Source of the DNA: an uncultured Algibacter sp.
Lineage (GTDB): Bacteria > Bacteroidota > Bacteroidia > Flavobacteriales > Flavobacteriaceae
NCBI GenBank assembly: GCA_938003745.1
Contig: CALKXS010000078.1
Span: forward strand, 1 to 32,664
Reading direction: 5' to 3'
DNA: 32,664 nt
Shown here: one piece after another, positions 24,101 through 32,093 of the stretch
Layout: every line of letters starts with the position of its first letter
How positions within the stretch are numbered: position 1 is the stretch's first letter
Position numbers and translations under genes: made by a program
The notes under the pieces: model-generated
Told to the model about the DNA's origin: nothing
Databases searched by the model: none
What the model saw: the letters and a program-made list of their open reading frames with translations, nothing else

Positions 24101-24217
24101 GGTTTCTGTATTTGAAGTAAAATGAGTGTGATACTCTCCAATACCATCAAAAAGTTCTACTACATTTTTAATGGCTTTAAGCTGAAAATCTTGATTTGCA
24201 TTAAACTTTAATTTCAT
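21173..24217 (-). CDS. res: type III restriction enzyme, Res subunit
   Basis: ATP-dependent restriction subunit (1014 aa) that works with Mod to translocate or slide along and cut unmodified DNA. Superfamily 2 helicase motifs: Walker A ETGTGKT at residues 111-117, motif II DEPQ at 235-238, motif III SATH near 262 and motif VI QEIGRGLR at about 556. The C-terminal PD-(D/E)XK nuclease is intact: PD at 938-939 in NPDWAV, then Glu957-x-Lys959 in VRETKG. Length is typical of Res. It begins 4 bp after the mod stop, the normal mod-res order. Nothing suggests inactivation. Confidence 0.95.
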   Translation of the reverse strand: MKLKFNANQDFQLKAIKNVVELFDGIGEYHTHFTSNTETIPNLPDDEDLDDDFLLENLQFVQEEFDMEMDARDTPTMKIGVSNSLDKERGMLLEGVSNDTYEYPTFSIDMETGTGKTYVYLRTIHELHKKYGFSKYVIVVPSIAIFEGVKKSWLITDSHFKSLYGNDFARLVPYSSDRIQEVRNFATAKNIEVLLMTMAAFNSASNNLYKPTDKLPGEFLPYEYIQKTRPIVILDEPQNMNSAKSKDAIRTLKPLFSLRYSATHINTPNLVYKLTPVEAFRRNLVKRIQVVGVEQKELGGKIPISLKKVSGKGKSAKATLATYTERNGMQKIEEITVKTGDNVGAKTKLQEHQDLVVENIGSAKGDEFLAFENGTTLTMLGGDGISRPEIFRYQIKETITQHIEHQKKMQKHGVKVLSLFFIDKVANFLGDGEKEGIIRRVFNEEFRIQRDKLDMFKEKSPDEVQASYFASYKQKPKGEKEQTIYLDKDATNEKQRKAQKEQFELIMKKKEELLSMDNEVCFIFAHSALKEGWDNPNVFQICTLNQTVSITKKRQEIGRGLRLAVNQKGERLHDDQVNILTVIANESYESFANTLQQEYIDKEGEAPPKPKPKRAPAKRQDKFFTSQDFKEFWTKLTLKSEYSINVDSDKLLEEIKEKFKDKKNNTFPEPKIVISKGNFVMTSFTFRIKSFEEDNSALISIVKEDTRGNRNNLGGDLFDGGLKVSEGDDLAKILKEPKLRGFIVNSIEANKSNPDIEFKNGFKVSKFKVETYSVSDNKDIQAKDSQTGLQRFPVFNVIDKLGQATSLTKDTCFKILKAVPHEEQGKLFRNPEGFTNKLIEITKNALAIHVAENIEFKVSDTTMDNDVDELFPEKVNYVQTEIVESPKHGLYDRTQKDSDIEDHFVNAKLEGDDDVHFFFKFPSKYKIDFPKIIGNYNPDWAVIRKDKEGVKVQLVRETKGTADVAKLRFVHEINKVKVAHKHFTSLGIDYDVIKGDEPTWYVKKNIEPVDNKLL

Positions 24218-24221
24218 AGCC

Positions 24222-26057
24222 TTAAATAGTATATAGTTTACAGGTATTATCTAAAGACTGTTTTAAAGCATCATTACCATCAAAAGCTTTGTCTAAACAA
24301 ACAAAATGGTCTGTTTCTTCTAAAGTTAGAGTTTCAAAATCTGTGTTTTTAAAGCTGTATAGCATAGTGGCATATAGTGTATATGGAACCCATTCATGGG
24401 TGATTTTAAAAACACCACTTGCAACTTCTTCTTGTTGAGCTGTTAAAGGAAAGCCTTCTTGTAAAATTACTTCTGTAATAAAATCTTGTGTAGTAACTCC
24501 ATCTTGTAATGGGTTTTTGTAAACTAACTCCATTTTACTAAATAAATCAGGTAAAGCACCATCTCGTTCAGGAATAAATTCCTGCCATTTGTATATTGTT
24601 GAATTGTTTTGTTTGTAAGTTTTAAATCCTTGATTGAGATTATTTTGCTCAATAACTTTTTTGATTCTAAGTTTAGTTAATTCAGTTATTTTTCTATAAC
24701 CTAACTTGTAAGATATATGTTTCTCTTCAATAGTTTCTGGAACTTGAACGCAAATGAATTTTTTATTAGTTTTATTAATGAAATTGAAATTTAAAATTGA
24801 ATGTGCTGTTGTACCAGAACCAGCAAAAAAATCCATTATAATATCGTTATCAGATTCTTTATTATCTACATCTATGTTAAGTAAAACATCTATTAATTTA
24901 GATGGCTTAGGAAAGTTAAAAACGTCTTTTGAGTCAAATAATTCTCTAATTTCCTTTGTCCCATCTTGAGTATAAGGCCCCATTAAAACAGAAACAGGCT
25001 TACCTCTTCTCATTTTACCATTTTCATCCTTGAGATATTGCTTAGAATCTATTGAAATTTTACCATCTTTCTCTCTAATTTCAACGTTTTTTTCTTCTAT
25101 GGCTTTTAGTAACCTCTTTTCACTCCAAACCCATTGTTTATTTGGCATAATCGTCTTACCGTTAACCTCAACAGGGTAAACTAAACTTGGTCTATCTCCC
25201 AAGCTTCTTGTTTGTAATGGTTGTAATCTATAACCACCCCTTAACTCATATTTTTCATCTTTTCTATTATGTTTTTTTATTTCAGATTCAGGCAATGGTG
25301 CTGTTAAATCAGATATTGTGTTTTTGCTATAACAAAGAATATACTCATGGGTACTTATAAAACCTTTTGTTTTTGCTCCTGCCCCATATTTATTTTTCCA
25401 TATTATTTGCTCAATAAAATTTTCTTCTCCAAATATTTCATCACACATTAATCTCAAATTATCTATTTCATTATCATCAATAGAAATAAAAATAATCCCA
25501 TCATCCTTTAGTAAATCTTTTGCTAATCTTAATCTTGGATACATAAAAGAAAGCCAATTAGCATGGTATTTTCCTGATGATTTGGGGTTAGACACTAATA
25601 ATCCTTCATCACTTTTTTCTCCTGTTTTTCTTAAATAATCTTCTGTACTATCAGCAAAAGTATCATTGTAAATAAAGTCATTACCTGTATTGTAAGGAGG
25701 GTCTATATAAATCATCTTTATTTTACCCATGTAAGATTTTCTTAGAATTTTAAGTACTTCTAAGTTTTCTCCCTCTATGAAAATGTTTTCTGTAGTATCC
25801 TCATTTACTCCCTCACCAATGCAAGGTTTTAGAGTTCCTGTAGGTGGTTTGGCTGCAATTCTTCTGGCATCTTGTTTTCCTACCCAGTTTAAACCAAAGT
25901 GTTCTTTTGCTGTATTGTCTGTGCTAAATTCTCCAATAAGTTCTTTTAAGGTGTCTACATTAAAAACACCATCTTCCCATGCTTCAGGAAACAGTTGTTT
26001 TAATTCGTTTAATCTATCTTCTTTAAAGGTATATTGTGGTGTAAATTCTTGTGCCAT
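24222..26057 (-). CDS. mod: type III DNA methyltransferase, Mod subunit
   Basis: Beta-class adenine-N6 methyltransferase and specificity subunit (611 aa). The catalytic motif DPPY is at residues 119-122 (IYIDPPYNTGNDF) and the S-adenosylmethionine motif FAGSGTT at 411-417, an order typical of type III Mod. The stretch between (about 225-400) is the target-recognition domain and determines the site. The N-terminus (KQLFPEAWEDG, then GLNWVGK) also matches type III Mod proteins. No simple-sequence repeat that would allow phase variation was seen in the gene. It starts one base after the DUF262 gene stop. Confidence 0.95.
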   Translation of the reverse strand: MAQEFTPQYTFKEDRLNELKQLFPEAWEDGVFNVDTLKELIGEFSTDNTAKEHFGLNWVGKQDARRIAAKPPTGTLKPCIGEGVNEDTTENIFIEGENLEVLKILRKSYMGKIKMIYIDPPYNTGNDFIYNDTFADSTEDYLRKTGEKSDEGLLVSNPKSSGKYHANWLSFMYPRLRLAKDLLKDDGIIFISIDDNEIDNLRLMCDEIFGEENFIEQIIWKNKYGAGAKTKGFISTHEYILCYSKNTISDLTAPLPESEIKKHNRKDEKYELRGGYRLQPLQTRSLGDRPSLVYPVEVNGKTIMPNKQWVWSEKRLLKAIEEKNVEIREKDGKISIDSKQYLKDENGKMRRGKPVSVLMGPYTQDGTKEIRELFDSKDVFNFPKPSKLIDVLLNIDVDNKESDNDIIMDFFAGSGTTAHSILNFNFINKTNKKFICVQVPETIEEKHISYKLGYRKITELTKLRIKKVIEQNNLNQGFKTYKQNNSTIYKWQEFIPERDGALPDLFSKMELVYKNPLQDGVTTQDFITEVILQEGFPLTAQQEEVASGVFKITHEWVPYTLYATMLYSFKNTDFETLTLEETDHFVCLDKAFDGNDALKQSLDNTCKLYTI

Positions 26058-26058
26058 G

Positions 26059-28044
26059 TTATCTGTTTTTTAAAATGAAACTTTCATTTACATCTTGTCT
26101 ATCAAAACTATCTACTTTTATAAAGTTTTCCAGTTTTTCATTAGGTAATGCCCACCTTTTAAGTGCAAAAGTTATCATTTCTGTTTCCCTTTTATCATTA
26201 ATAAAAGTGCTTAACTCTTTATAGTAATTTTTCTTTTTTACTTTCCAGTTTCTTTCATTTTCTAAAAATAAAGTAGCTTTTTTTAAAATTTCATTTAAAT
26301 CTGCTACCTGCCTTAAAGAAATATATCCATAATCATTATTTAGTTCTTCAATTTTATGTGGTATATCATTGTCACTTAGTTGAATGTTTTTTGATAAACC
26401 TAATAAAACAAAGTTTCCAAGTCTTCTTTTTTCTTTCGGATAGTATTCAAAGTCATTAGACTTATTATTTGCAGCCCAAATATGCTCTAAAGACAAAAAA
26501 TCATTGTTTTTTACAGTAACATCTGCTCTTTGTTTTAGAATATTATGAATGTCAAAAGTTTGCTGTTTTTCATCTTGTTTATATTCTTCAAATGAAGCTA
26601 AAAAATAGCGTATTCCTTTCCAGTGGTAATAATCATCAGCTTCATCTTCATCAATAGTTAAAGATTGAATTAACTTCTTTTCTGAACAATTATGTTTTGT
26701 AAAACCTATAATATCGAGACTAATCCTATCAAAAATACCTCCTTCAATTTTTAATTGACCATATTGAGTATAAAAGAAGTCTTCAAAATTTGAAGAGTGC
26801 CAATTTCTATCATGATACAACCAATATGCCCACTTAAACATATCTCCTTGCATTGAATCAGCCCTTGATGTAATTTTAGGTAACAGATAAACTCTAAAAT
26901 TTACTATTTCCAGTAATTGCAACATTTTTGCAGTATTTTCTGGCTGTTCATCTAAATAGCTCATTGTAGCTATGAATAAAGGCATAATGGAAGCCTTTGT
27001 AGGCTGACATCTTATTTGTATAAGTGTTTGGCTTATCTCGTTTTTAAAATCTCTATGATAAGTTTTGTTAAATTCATTTTTACTAAATAAATATGAATAA
27101 TGCAATGAAGCCTTTTTTAAAAAGAAAATAAAATCATTTATTTTCCTTGCGTTATCCTCTAATGCTTTTTTATCATTTTCCTCTGGATTAAATCGTAATT
27201 TTAATTGCTCATATACATGCCAGCTTTTTGTTTTATTAATATCGAAAAATACTAAGTAACAATTCCTCAAAAAACTATTTTCATCACTATTAGAGTGTAC
27301 ATGTGCATTACTAAGATTTATTAATAATTCACTCCAAGTATTATTAATTTCTTCTTTTAAGCCCTCATAACCATTAATGCTCATGTAATAAATAAAGAAG
27401 TTTTTTATTTTTTCTAATTCCGATAAATCTTTACCTCTATTATTTATTACTTCAAACATGATTCCTATCTCCTTAGAATCTTGTGGTGTAAAAAAGATAA
27501 AACCAAATTGTTGTGTAACAATATTCACAACCTTTTTTACATCTACCTCTTTATTAGAAAACCATTTTTTAAAAAAAGTTTGAGCATCCTTTACTCTTAG
27601 GTGAGATTTTATTTTAGCTGTACTTTCTTGTGATTTTAATATTTGAGATTTAAAAAAGTCTTTAGTTTCTTCATTTGTTTCTAACACATATTTTTCTCTA
27701 CCAAAATCACCTCTTTTTATATAGGTCTGTTCAATAGTTTTATCATTTAAGATTTTGTTTGCTTCACTCAATAAAATAATGAGTGTCGTTAACCTTTGTT
27801 GACCATCTACAATATGAAACAAGTTATCATCTTCTGTTTCAGTAGCTACAATAGTACCTGTAAAGTGCCTGTATTCTTTTGTATATAAGTTTTCAATATC
27901 TTTTTTTAAATCTTCTAATTGTCTATTTTCCCATGAATACCCTCTTTGATAATCAGGTATTTTAAAAAAATGGTTTGAAATTATTTCTTTAAAAGAAACT
28001 AATTCAGTTCTTACTTTTTGGTTAGTAGCAGTTGATGTAGTCAT
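26059..28044 (-). CDS. DUF262/DUF1524 protein (GmrSD-like)
   Basis: 661-aa protein joining the two halves of GmrSD-type type IV restriction enzymes. The N-terminal DUF262 (ParB-like nucleotide-hydrolysing) domain has PDYQRGYSWENRQLEDL (about 30-46) and the hallmark DGQQRLTTL at 80-88. The C-terminal DUF1524 HNH-like nuclease domain has SLEHIWAANN with His521, then RRLGNFVLLGLSKN (about 540-553). The proline usual in the H-I-x-P motif is Ala here. GmrSD cuts glucosylated hydroxymethylcytosine DNA; DUF262 proteins also appear in other defence systems, such as BREX. The gene is one base from its neighbours on both sides, inside the type III restriction operon, which is unusual. Target modification, if any, is unknown. 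Confidence 0.9.
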   Translation of the reverse strand: MTTSTATNQKVRTELVSFKEIISNHFFKIPDYQRGYSWENRQLEDLKKDIENLYTKEYRHFTGTIVATETEDDNLFHIVDGQQRLTTLIILLSEANKILNDKTIEQTYIKRGDFGREKYVLETNEETKDFFKSQILKSQESTAKIKSHLRVKDAQTFFKKWFSNKEVDVKKVVNIVTQQFGFIFFTPQDSKEIGIMFEVINNRGKDLSELEKIKNFFIYYMSINGYEGLKEEINNTWSELLINLSNAHVHSNSDENSFLRNCYLVFFDINKTKSWHVYEQLKLRFNPEENDKKALEDNARKINDFIFFLKKASLHYSYLFSKNEFNKTYHRDFKNEISQTLIQIRCQPTKASIMPLFIATMSYLDEQPENTAKMLQLLEIVNFRVYLLPKITSRADSMQGDMFKWAYWLYHDRNWHSSNFEDFFYTQYGQLKIEGGIFDRISLDIIGFTKHNCSEKKLIQSLTIDEDEADDYYHWKGIRYFLASFEEYKQDEKQQTFDIHNILKQRADVTVKNNDFLSLEHIWAANNKSNDFEYYPKEKRRLGNFVLLGLSKNIQLSDNDIPHKIEELNNDYGYISLRQVADLNEILKKATLFLENERNWKVKKKNYYKELSTFINDKRETEMITFALKRWALPNEKLENFIKVDSFDRQDVNESFILKNR

Positions 28045-28045
28045 T

Positions 28046-28936
28046 TTATATTAAATCGTTTATATCAGTTGGAGGTGATTTTACAAAAGCATTAGTATTA
28101 GTGGTGTTTTCAACCTCATCAGCATTTCCTAAATCACTTATATATTCAGCAAAACCTCCACTAAAAGAATTGGTTACTTGGGCATATTCTCTATAGGCAT
28201 TACAAGAGAATCTGGCATCACAATTTCGGCAAACTCTTGTAGCAAATCGTTGTTTAGTTCCCTTAATTCTTTCTTGTAGCTGTTGAATACTTGGTGGAGA
28301 GAAAACTCTACCTTCAATATTATCTACTACACAAGCAAATTTATGTATGGTTTCTTCTACTTTTTCTTGTGAAAATGGAATTGGAATTACAGGATTCCAT
28401 TTTTCCATTTCTCTTTCTAGCTTAGCTTCATCATCTGCATCAATAGCTTTTTTTAATGTTCTTGGAAATTGAGTTGCAATTACAGCAGTTCCATCTAATC
28501 TTTCTTTTCTTAGGTTTTGCCATATATGAGTATAAACATTTAATTGGTCTATGTAGTCATCTTTATTCGCTTTAACATAATCTGCATCATGTGTTTTAAT
28601 ATCATACATAGTAGTTGTATTATCTTCTTTAATAATATCAACTACACCTTCAATGGTAAACTTATTTCCATTTGGAGAAACTTGTTCTGGTAACGTTAAT
28701 TTCACCTCTGTTTCTGTAACAGTTTCTGCTACCTCTCTCATTTTTTTGAAATAGAAAATAATTTGAAGGAGTCCTTGTCTTTTTACTTCAGGAGTTAATG
28801 CATGACCACCTTCAAGCCTTAATCTTTCATAATTCATTTCATACTGTTCCTCTATCCATTCTTCCATGTCTACGAGGTACTGCAACTCTTTTAAAAGTGC
28901 TTTATCTTTTCTTATGAATTTATCTTGTTCCCTCAT
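28046..28936 (-). CDS. RecB-like PD-(D/E)XK nuclease with Fe-S cysteines
   Basis: 296-aa nuclease half of a RecB/AddB/Cas4-like exonuclease. Motifs: GVVD with Asp100, YDIKT with Asp112-x-Lys114 and Q131xxxY135 (QLNVY). Three C-terminal cysteines, C236-x2-C239-x5-C245 in CRNCDARFSC, match the Fe-S cluster of AddB-like nucleases, which need a fourth, upstream Cys; that partner appears to be Cys817 of the adjacent helicase. The first 70 residues resemble the middle of a fused helicase-nuclease and not a normal N-terminus. The start codon overlaps the helicase stop as ATGA. The next gene starts one base after its stop. Likely function: DNA end-processing with the helicase. Confidence 0.88.
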   Translation of the reverse strand: MREQDKFIRKDKALLKELQYLVDMEEWIEEQYEMNYERLRLEGGHALTPEVKRQGLLQIIFYFKKMREVAETVTETEVKLTLPEQVSPNGNKFTIEGVVDIIKEDNTTTMYDIKTHDADYVKANKDDYIDQLNVYTHIWQNLRKERLDGTAVIATQFPRTLKKAIDADDEAKLEREMEKWNPVIPIPFSQEKVEETIHKFACVVDNIEGRVFSPPSIQQLQERIKGTKQRFATRVCRNCDARFSCNAYREYAQVTNSFSGGFAEYISDLGNADEVENTTNTNAFVKSPPTDINDLI

Positions 28937-31521
28937 GATTTTTGCTCTCTTTTAGAAATTAGTAATTCATGTAAATCTTCAATAGTACTATGCACCAATG
29001 AACCAAAAAACATAGTTTGACTTCGAGAAGGAATAAATTTGTATTTTCTATAAATCATATATTGCCTTGGACACCTATCATAAGCTAAATAATCAGCAGT
29101 ATAGGAATATGGTTTACTTAGTGCGGAATCTTTAGCTCCACTAATTTGTAAGTTGCTTTTATTGAAGTTTTGCATATCTAAAGCACCTGTAGAGGATAAG
29201 GTATTATTAATGTATGAGATAGTACATTGTCCTTTTTTAGATTTTACAGGCTTTAATTTTGGTAAAATCAATAGTTTTTCTGCTCTTGATAATCCTACAT
29301 AAAGAATCCTCATTAAATCAAATCTTCCTATTTTTTCTAAAGGTTCACCATCTACTTCTTTTAAATTTCTAATAATTACCTCTTTTTGGTCTGCATCTAT
29401 AAACTCTCTTCTTTTAGGGTACATAAAAACTACTGGAAATTCTAAACCTTTAGATTGATGTATAGTAAGTACCTGAATATTACCTTTTGGGAAAGGGTCA
29501 TCTTCATTTTCAAAATCACTTTCTCCCATCCTATGTAAAGTATATAAATAAGAAGAAAAGAAAAGTCTTATAAAGCCTTCCTCACTTAAAAAACTTGCTG
29601 ATAAAATTGAAGAGTACAACTCCATAAATCTTGTAATATATTCTGTGATTTTAGATAAATTACAAATTGGAGCTTCATTATTTTCATTTTCTGCTAAATC
29701 AAAATAATGTTTAAAATGAGTAAAACCTGATAGCTGGTAAAATAAATCTAAAATACTCCAATCTAAAGATGTAGCTCTATTGATTATTTGAGATAACTTA
29801 AAAGGTTTTTGACTATCATCATTTCTTCTCTCATTTACAGTTCTTGCTAAATAAGGACTTAAGATTGATTTTTTAGCATCATCAGAAAGATTATTGGCTT
29901 CAGATAATTTTCTTCTCATTACAGTCAAGTCAAACTCTTGGTCTAACTCCCAATTATTTTTTTCTCCAACTCTAAGAAGTGCTTCATAATCTTTAGCTAT
30001 TTTTTCTAATTCAATCCTCTTGTTATTTACAAAACGTTTTAAATCATCATCATTCTCTATAATGTCTTTACCTGTATTTTTTGCTTTTTTAAGCCATGAT
30101 TTAAACTTATTAAATTCAAAACCTGAAAATTCAGTTACATCTGGAGTTCCAAAAACATTAGCAAATACACCAAATAATTCTGTAGATTCTTTTCCTTCTA
30201 TAAATCTACCTGCCCTTGGAGCATAAACATTTAATCCACTTTCTCTTAATGCTCCTATAGTTCTTAATGCATCTGTACTGGTTAATGATGGGAATAAAAA
30301 AGCTATTTGGTTAGCATCATTTACAGTATTGTTATCTATTAGTTCTTTACAAAATTCAGCAGTTTGGTCTATCCAATTATCTTCTACAGAAATTACTGAT
30401 GTACCAGAGTCTTGTGAAAAAGCAGTAATACCTTTATCATGAACTCTATATTGATTTTCAATATCTCCATTTTTAGTCCAGTCTTCTTGTTCAATAAAGT
30501 TTGTATAAAAATCTACTATATTTTTTCTTGACCTGTAGTTAATTGATAGTGCTACTTTAGTAGTATCGACTTCTAAAAACTGAGAAACTCTAGCAGGAAA
30601 TTCAACAAAATTTTCAACTGTACTACCTCTAAATCTATAAAGTGCTTGGTCATCATCACCAACCACACAAATATTCTTATTCCCTGCTAATGCAAAATAA
30701 AGTTGTTCTTGTATACTATTGGTATCTTGATATTCATCAACAATTATGTATTTGAAAATTTTTTGTGCATTTTCATAATCTTCAATTACCTCTAAGGCTT
30801 TATTTTGAATTAGAGATAAATCACACCTGTCATACATTTCATCTTCAATCAGAATATTTCTGTATTCTTGATACATTTTCAAAATAGCATATAAGCCATC
30901 TGTTTTTTCTGTTTTATCTATTGCTTCTTTAATATTTAATCTTTCTTCAGAAAATCTGTTAAATAGAGAAATACATTCAGTTAGAGCTTTATGCTTGTTA
31001 GGGAAACTTGGAGTCTTTTTTTGAAAAAAGGCATTGACTTCAATAGTTTCTAGTCCTGCAACTTGTAAAAGTCTATTCCAAATAGAATTTCTTTTAACAT
31101 AAAAATACTGTTCTAATTGGTCAATAGTTTTTACCGCTTTACTTCTTCCTCTGTTCTTGTAAAATCTTCTATCTCCAATTAATCTATTACAAGCAGAATG
31201 TACAGTTCCAATATACATACTTGCTAAATCATATTGTTTTCCAGTATGATTACTTGCAAGACCTAACAAAGATTGTAATCCTTCTTTTAATTGATGGGCA
31301 GCCTTTTCTGTAAATGTAGTTAAGAGTATTTCATCTGGTTTAATATTATGAAAAACAATAAGATTCAATGTTCTCCATAAAAGCACTCTTGTTTTTCCTG
31401 AACCTGGACCAGCAGTAAGGTATAATGCACCATCAATATGCTTGATAGCTTTCTCTTGTGAAGTATTTGGTTTAAATCCAACTTCTTGCCATAAGGTCTC
31501 AATACTAAAATTACTACTCAT
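28933..31521 (-). CDS. UvrD/Rep-type superfamily 1 DNA helicase with RecB-nuclease N-terminal half
   Basis: 862-aa SF1A helicase that should unwind DNA 3' to 5' using ATP. Motifs: Walker A GPGSGKT at 38-44 (TAGPGSGKTRVLLWR), TTFTEKAA at 68-75, motif II DEYQDT at 262-267, GDDDQALYRFRG (motif III) at about 288-299, NYRS near 337 and IHQSKGLEFPVV near 690. The last 52 residues (from about 811) are the beginning of a RecB-like nuclease domain: YDRCPRQY with Cys817 and FGSLVHSTIEDLH. The chain stops there, and the remaining nuclease motifs are encoded in the next gene, which overlaps by 4 bp. The helicase gene overlaps the XRE gene by 8 bp. Confidence 0.92.
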   Translation of the reverse strand: MSSNFSIETLWQEVGFKPNTSQEKAIKHIDGALYLTAGPGSGKTRVLLWRTLNLIVFHNIKPDEILLTTFTEKAAHQLKEGLQSLLGLASNHTGKQYDLASMYIGTVHSACNRLIGDRRFYKNRGRSKAVKTIDQLEQYFYVKRNSIWNRLLQVAGLETIEVNAFFQKKTPSFPNKHKALTECISLFNRFSEERLNIKEAIDKTEKTDGLYAILKMYQEYRNILIEDEMYDRCDLSLIQNKALEVIEDYENAQKIFKYIIVDEYQDTNSIQEQLYFALAGNKNICVVGDDDQALYRFRGSTVENFVEFPARVSQFLEVDTTKVALSINYRSRKNIVDFYTNFIEQEDWTKNGDIENQYRVHDKGITAFSQDSGTSVISVEDNWIDQTAEFCKELIDNNTVNDANQIAFLFPSLTSTDALRTIGALRESGLNVYAPRAGRFIEGKESTELFGVFANVFGTPDVTEFSGFEFNKFKSWLKKAKNTGKDIIENDDDLKRFVNNKRIELEKIAKDYEALLRVGEKNNWELDQEFDLTVMRRKLSEANNLSDDAKKSILSPYLARTVNERRNDDSQKPFKLSQIINRATSLDWSILDLFYQLSGFTHFKHYFDLAENENNEAPICNLSKITEYITRFMELYSSILSASFLSEEGFIRLFFSSYLYTLHRMGESDFENEDDPFPKGNIQVLTIHQSKGLEFPVVFMYPKRREFIDADQKEVIIRNLKEVDGEPLEKIGRFDLMRILYVGLSRAEKLLILPKLKPVKSKKGQCTISYINNTLSSTGALDMQNFNKSNLQISGAKDSALSKPYSYTADYLAYDRCPRQYMIYRKYKFIPSRSQTMFFGSLVHSTIEDLHELLISKREQKS

Positions 31522-31813
31522 TATTCTTCTTTTCCTCTTTAATTCTTTTTGCTACTACTTTTAAAACTTCTAAAGCAGTTTCTTCTTCTTTTATTTCTTG
31601 ATACACTTTTTCACTAAGCCAAAGGGTGTGTAAATGTGTGTAATCTATATCTAATGCTACTGCATATTTATGTAATTGCTCTTTGGTTGGTTTTCTATCT
31701 CCTTTCTCAATTTTACTAATAATTGCGGTATCAACATCTACCTTATAGGCTAGTTCACGCATTAGTAATGCTTTCTTTTCTCTATGATATTTAAGCAGTT
31801 CAGATAAGTACAT
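31514..31813 (-). CDS. XRE-family transcriptional regulator of the cargo operon
   Basis: 99-aa helix-turn-helix protein, first gene of the operon. The helix-turn-helix is at about residues 5-45 (REKKALLMRELAYKVDVDTAIISKIEKGDRKPT is the family core, in parts: LMRELAYKV, DVDTAIISKIEKG). The rest is a helical dimerisation tail. Its stop overlaps the helicase start by 8 bp. As in controller proteins of restriction systems it may time or repress expression: an imperfect palindrome, GACATTAAGTGTC, lies 24 bp upstream of the ATG. A Shine-Dalgarno-like AAAGG precedes the start. Confidence 0.85.
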   Translation of the reverse strand: MYLSELLKYHREKKALLMRELAYKVDVDTAIISKIEKGDRKPTKEQLHKYAVALDIDYTHLHTLWLSEKVYQEIKEEETALEVLKVVAKRIKEEKKNNE

Positions 31814-31836
31814 TTTGTCTTGCCTTTAGTATTCTT

Positions 31837-31849
31837 GACATTAAGTGTC
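31837..31849. promoter_or_regulatory. candidate operator of the XRE regulator
   Basis: GACATTAAGTGTC has a GACA/TGTC symmetrical pair about a TTAAG centre (one mismatch in the inner pair). It lies between the regulator's start and the AT-rich promoter zone, where an autoregulatory XRE protein would bind. Confidence 0.4.
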
Positions 31850-32093
31850 TAAAATAAATTATTTTTTTTACTGAAAAAATTTTTTGTTAAAAAAATTACA
31901 AAGACATAGTAAGTGTTTGAAGTACCTCATGCAAAACCCCCACCCATGTTTAGGGATTTAGATTCCCCCACCACTTATATAGTGAAAGCATTTTTTCTCA
32001 GCCAGTAAAAAACTCAAGGTGATAGTTGTAGTTTTTTATGGTAGAAGTATTGTTTTTCTTGGTGGTATTATTCAATTTAAAAACTTAAAGAAC
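31850..32093. other. intergenic region with CCCCCACC direct repeat, divergent promoters
   Basis: Very AT-rich DNA (31851-31905) is followed by a C-rich island. CCCCCACC occurs at 31937-31944 and again at 31965-31972, 28 bp apart, with GGGA (31953-31956) able to pair with TCCC (31964-31967) and a CACT/AGTG pair at 31972-31984. It separates the cargo operon (left) from the plus-strand gene at 32094. No gene is seen in it. It may hold promoters, a transfer origin or a cargo junction; the role is unknown. Confidence 0.5.

Noticed and set aside
28921-28950. Programmed -1 frameshift fusing helicase and nuclease
   Set aside because: The frames are offset correctly, but the A-rich run (GAG CAA AAA TCA TGA) is not a standard X-XXY-YYZ slippery site and no downstream structure was recognised; ATGA stop-start coupling is simpler.
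13-31900. CRISPR array
   Set aside because: No series of regularly spaced direct repeats was found anywhere in the window; the only tandem repeat is the two-copy 11-mer at 13869-13890.
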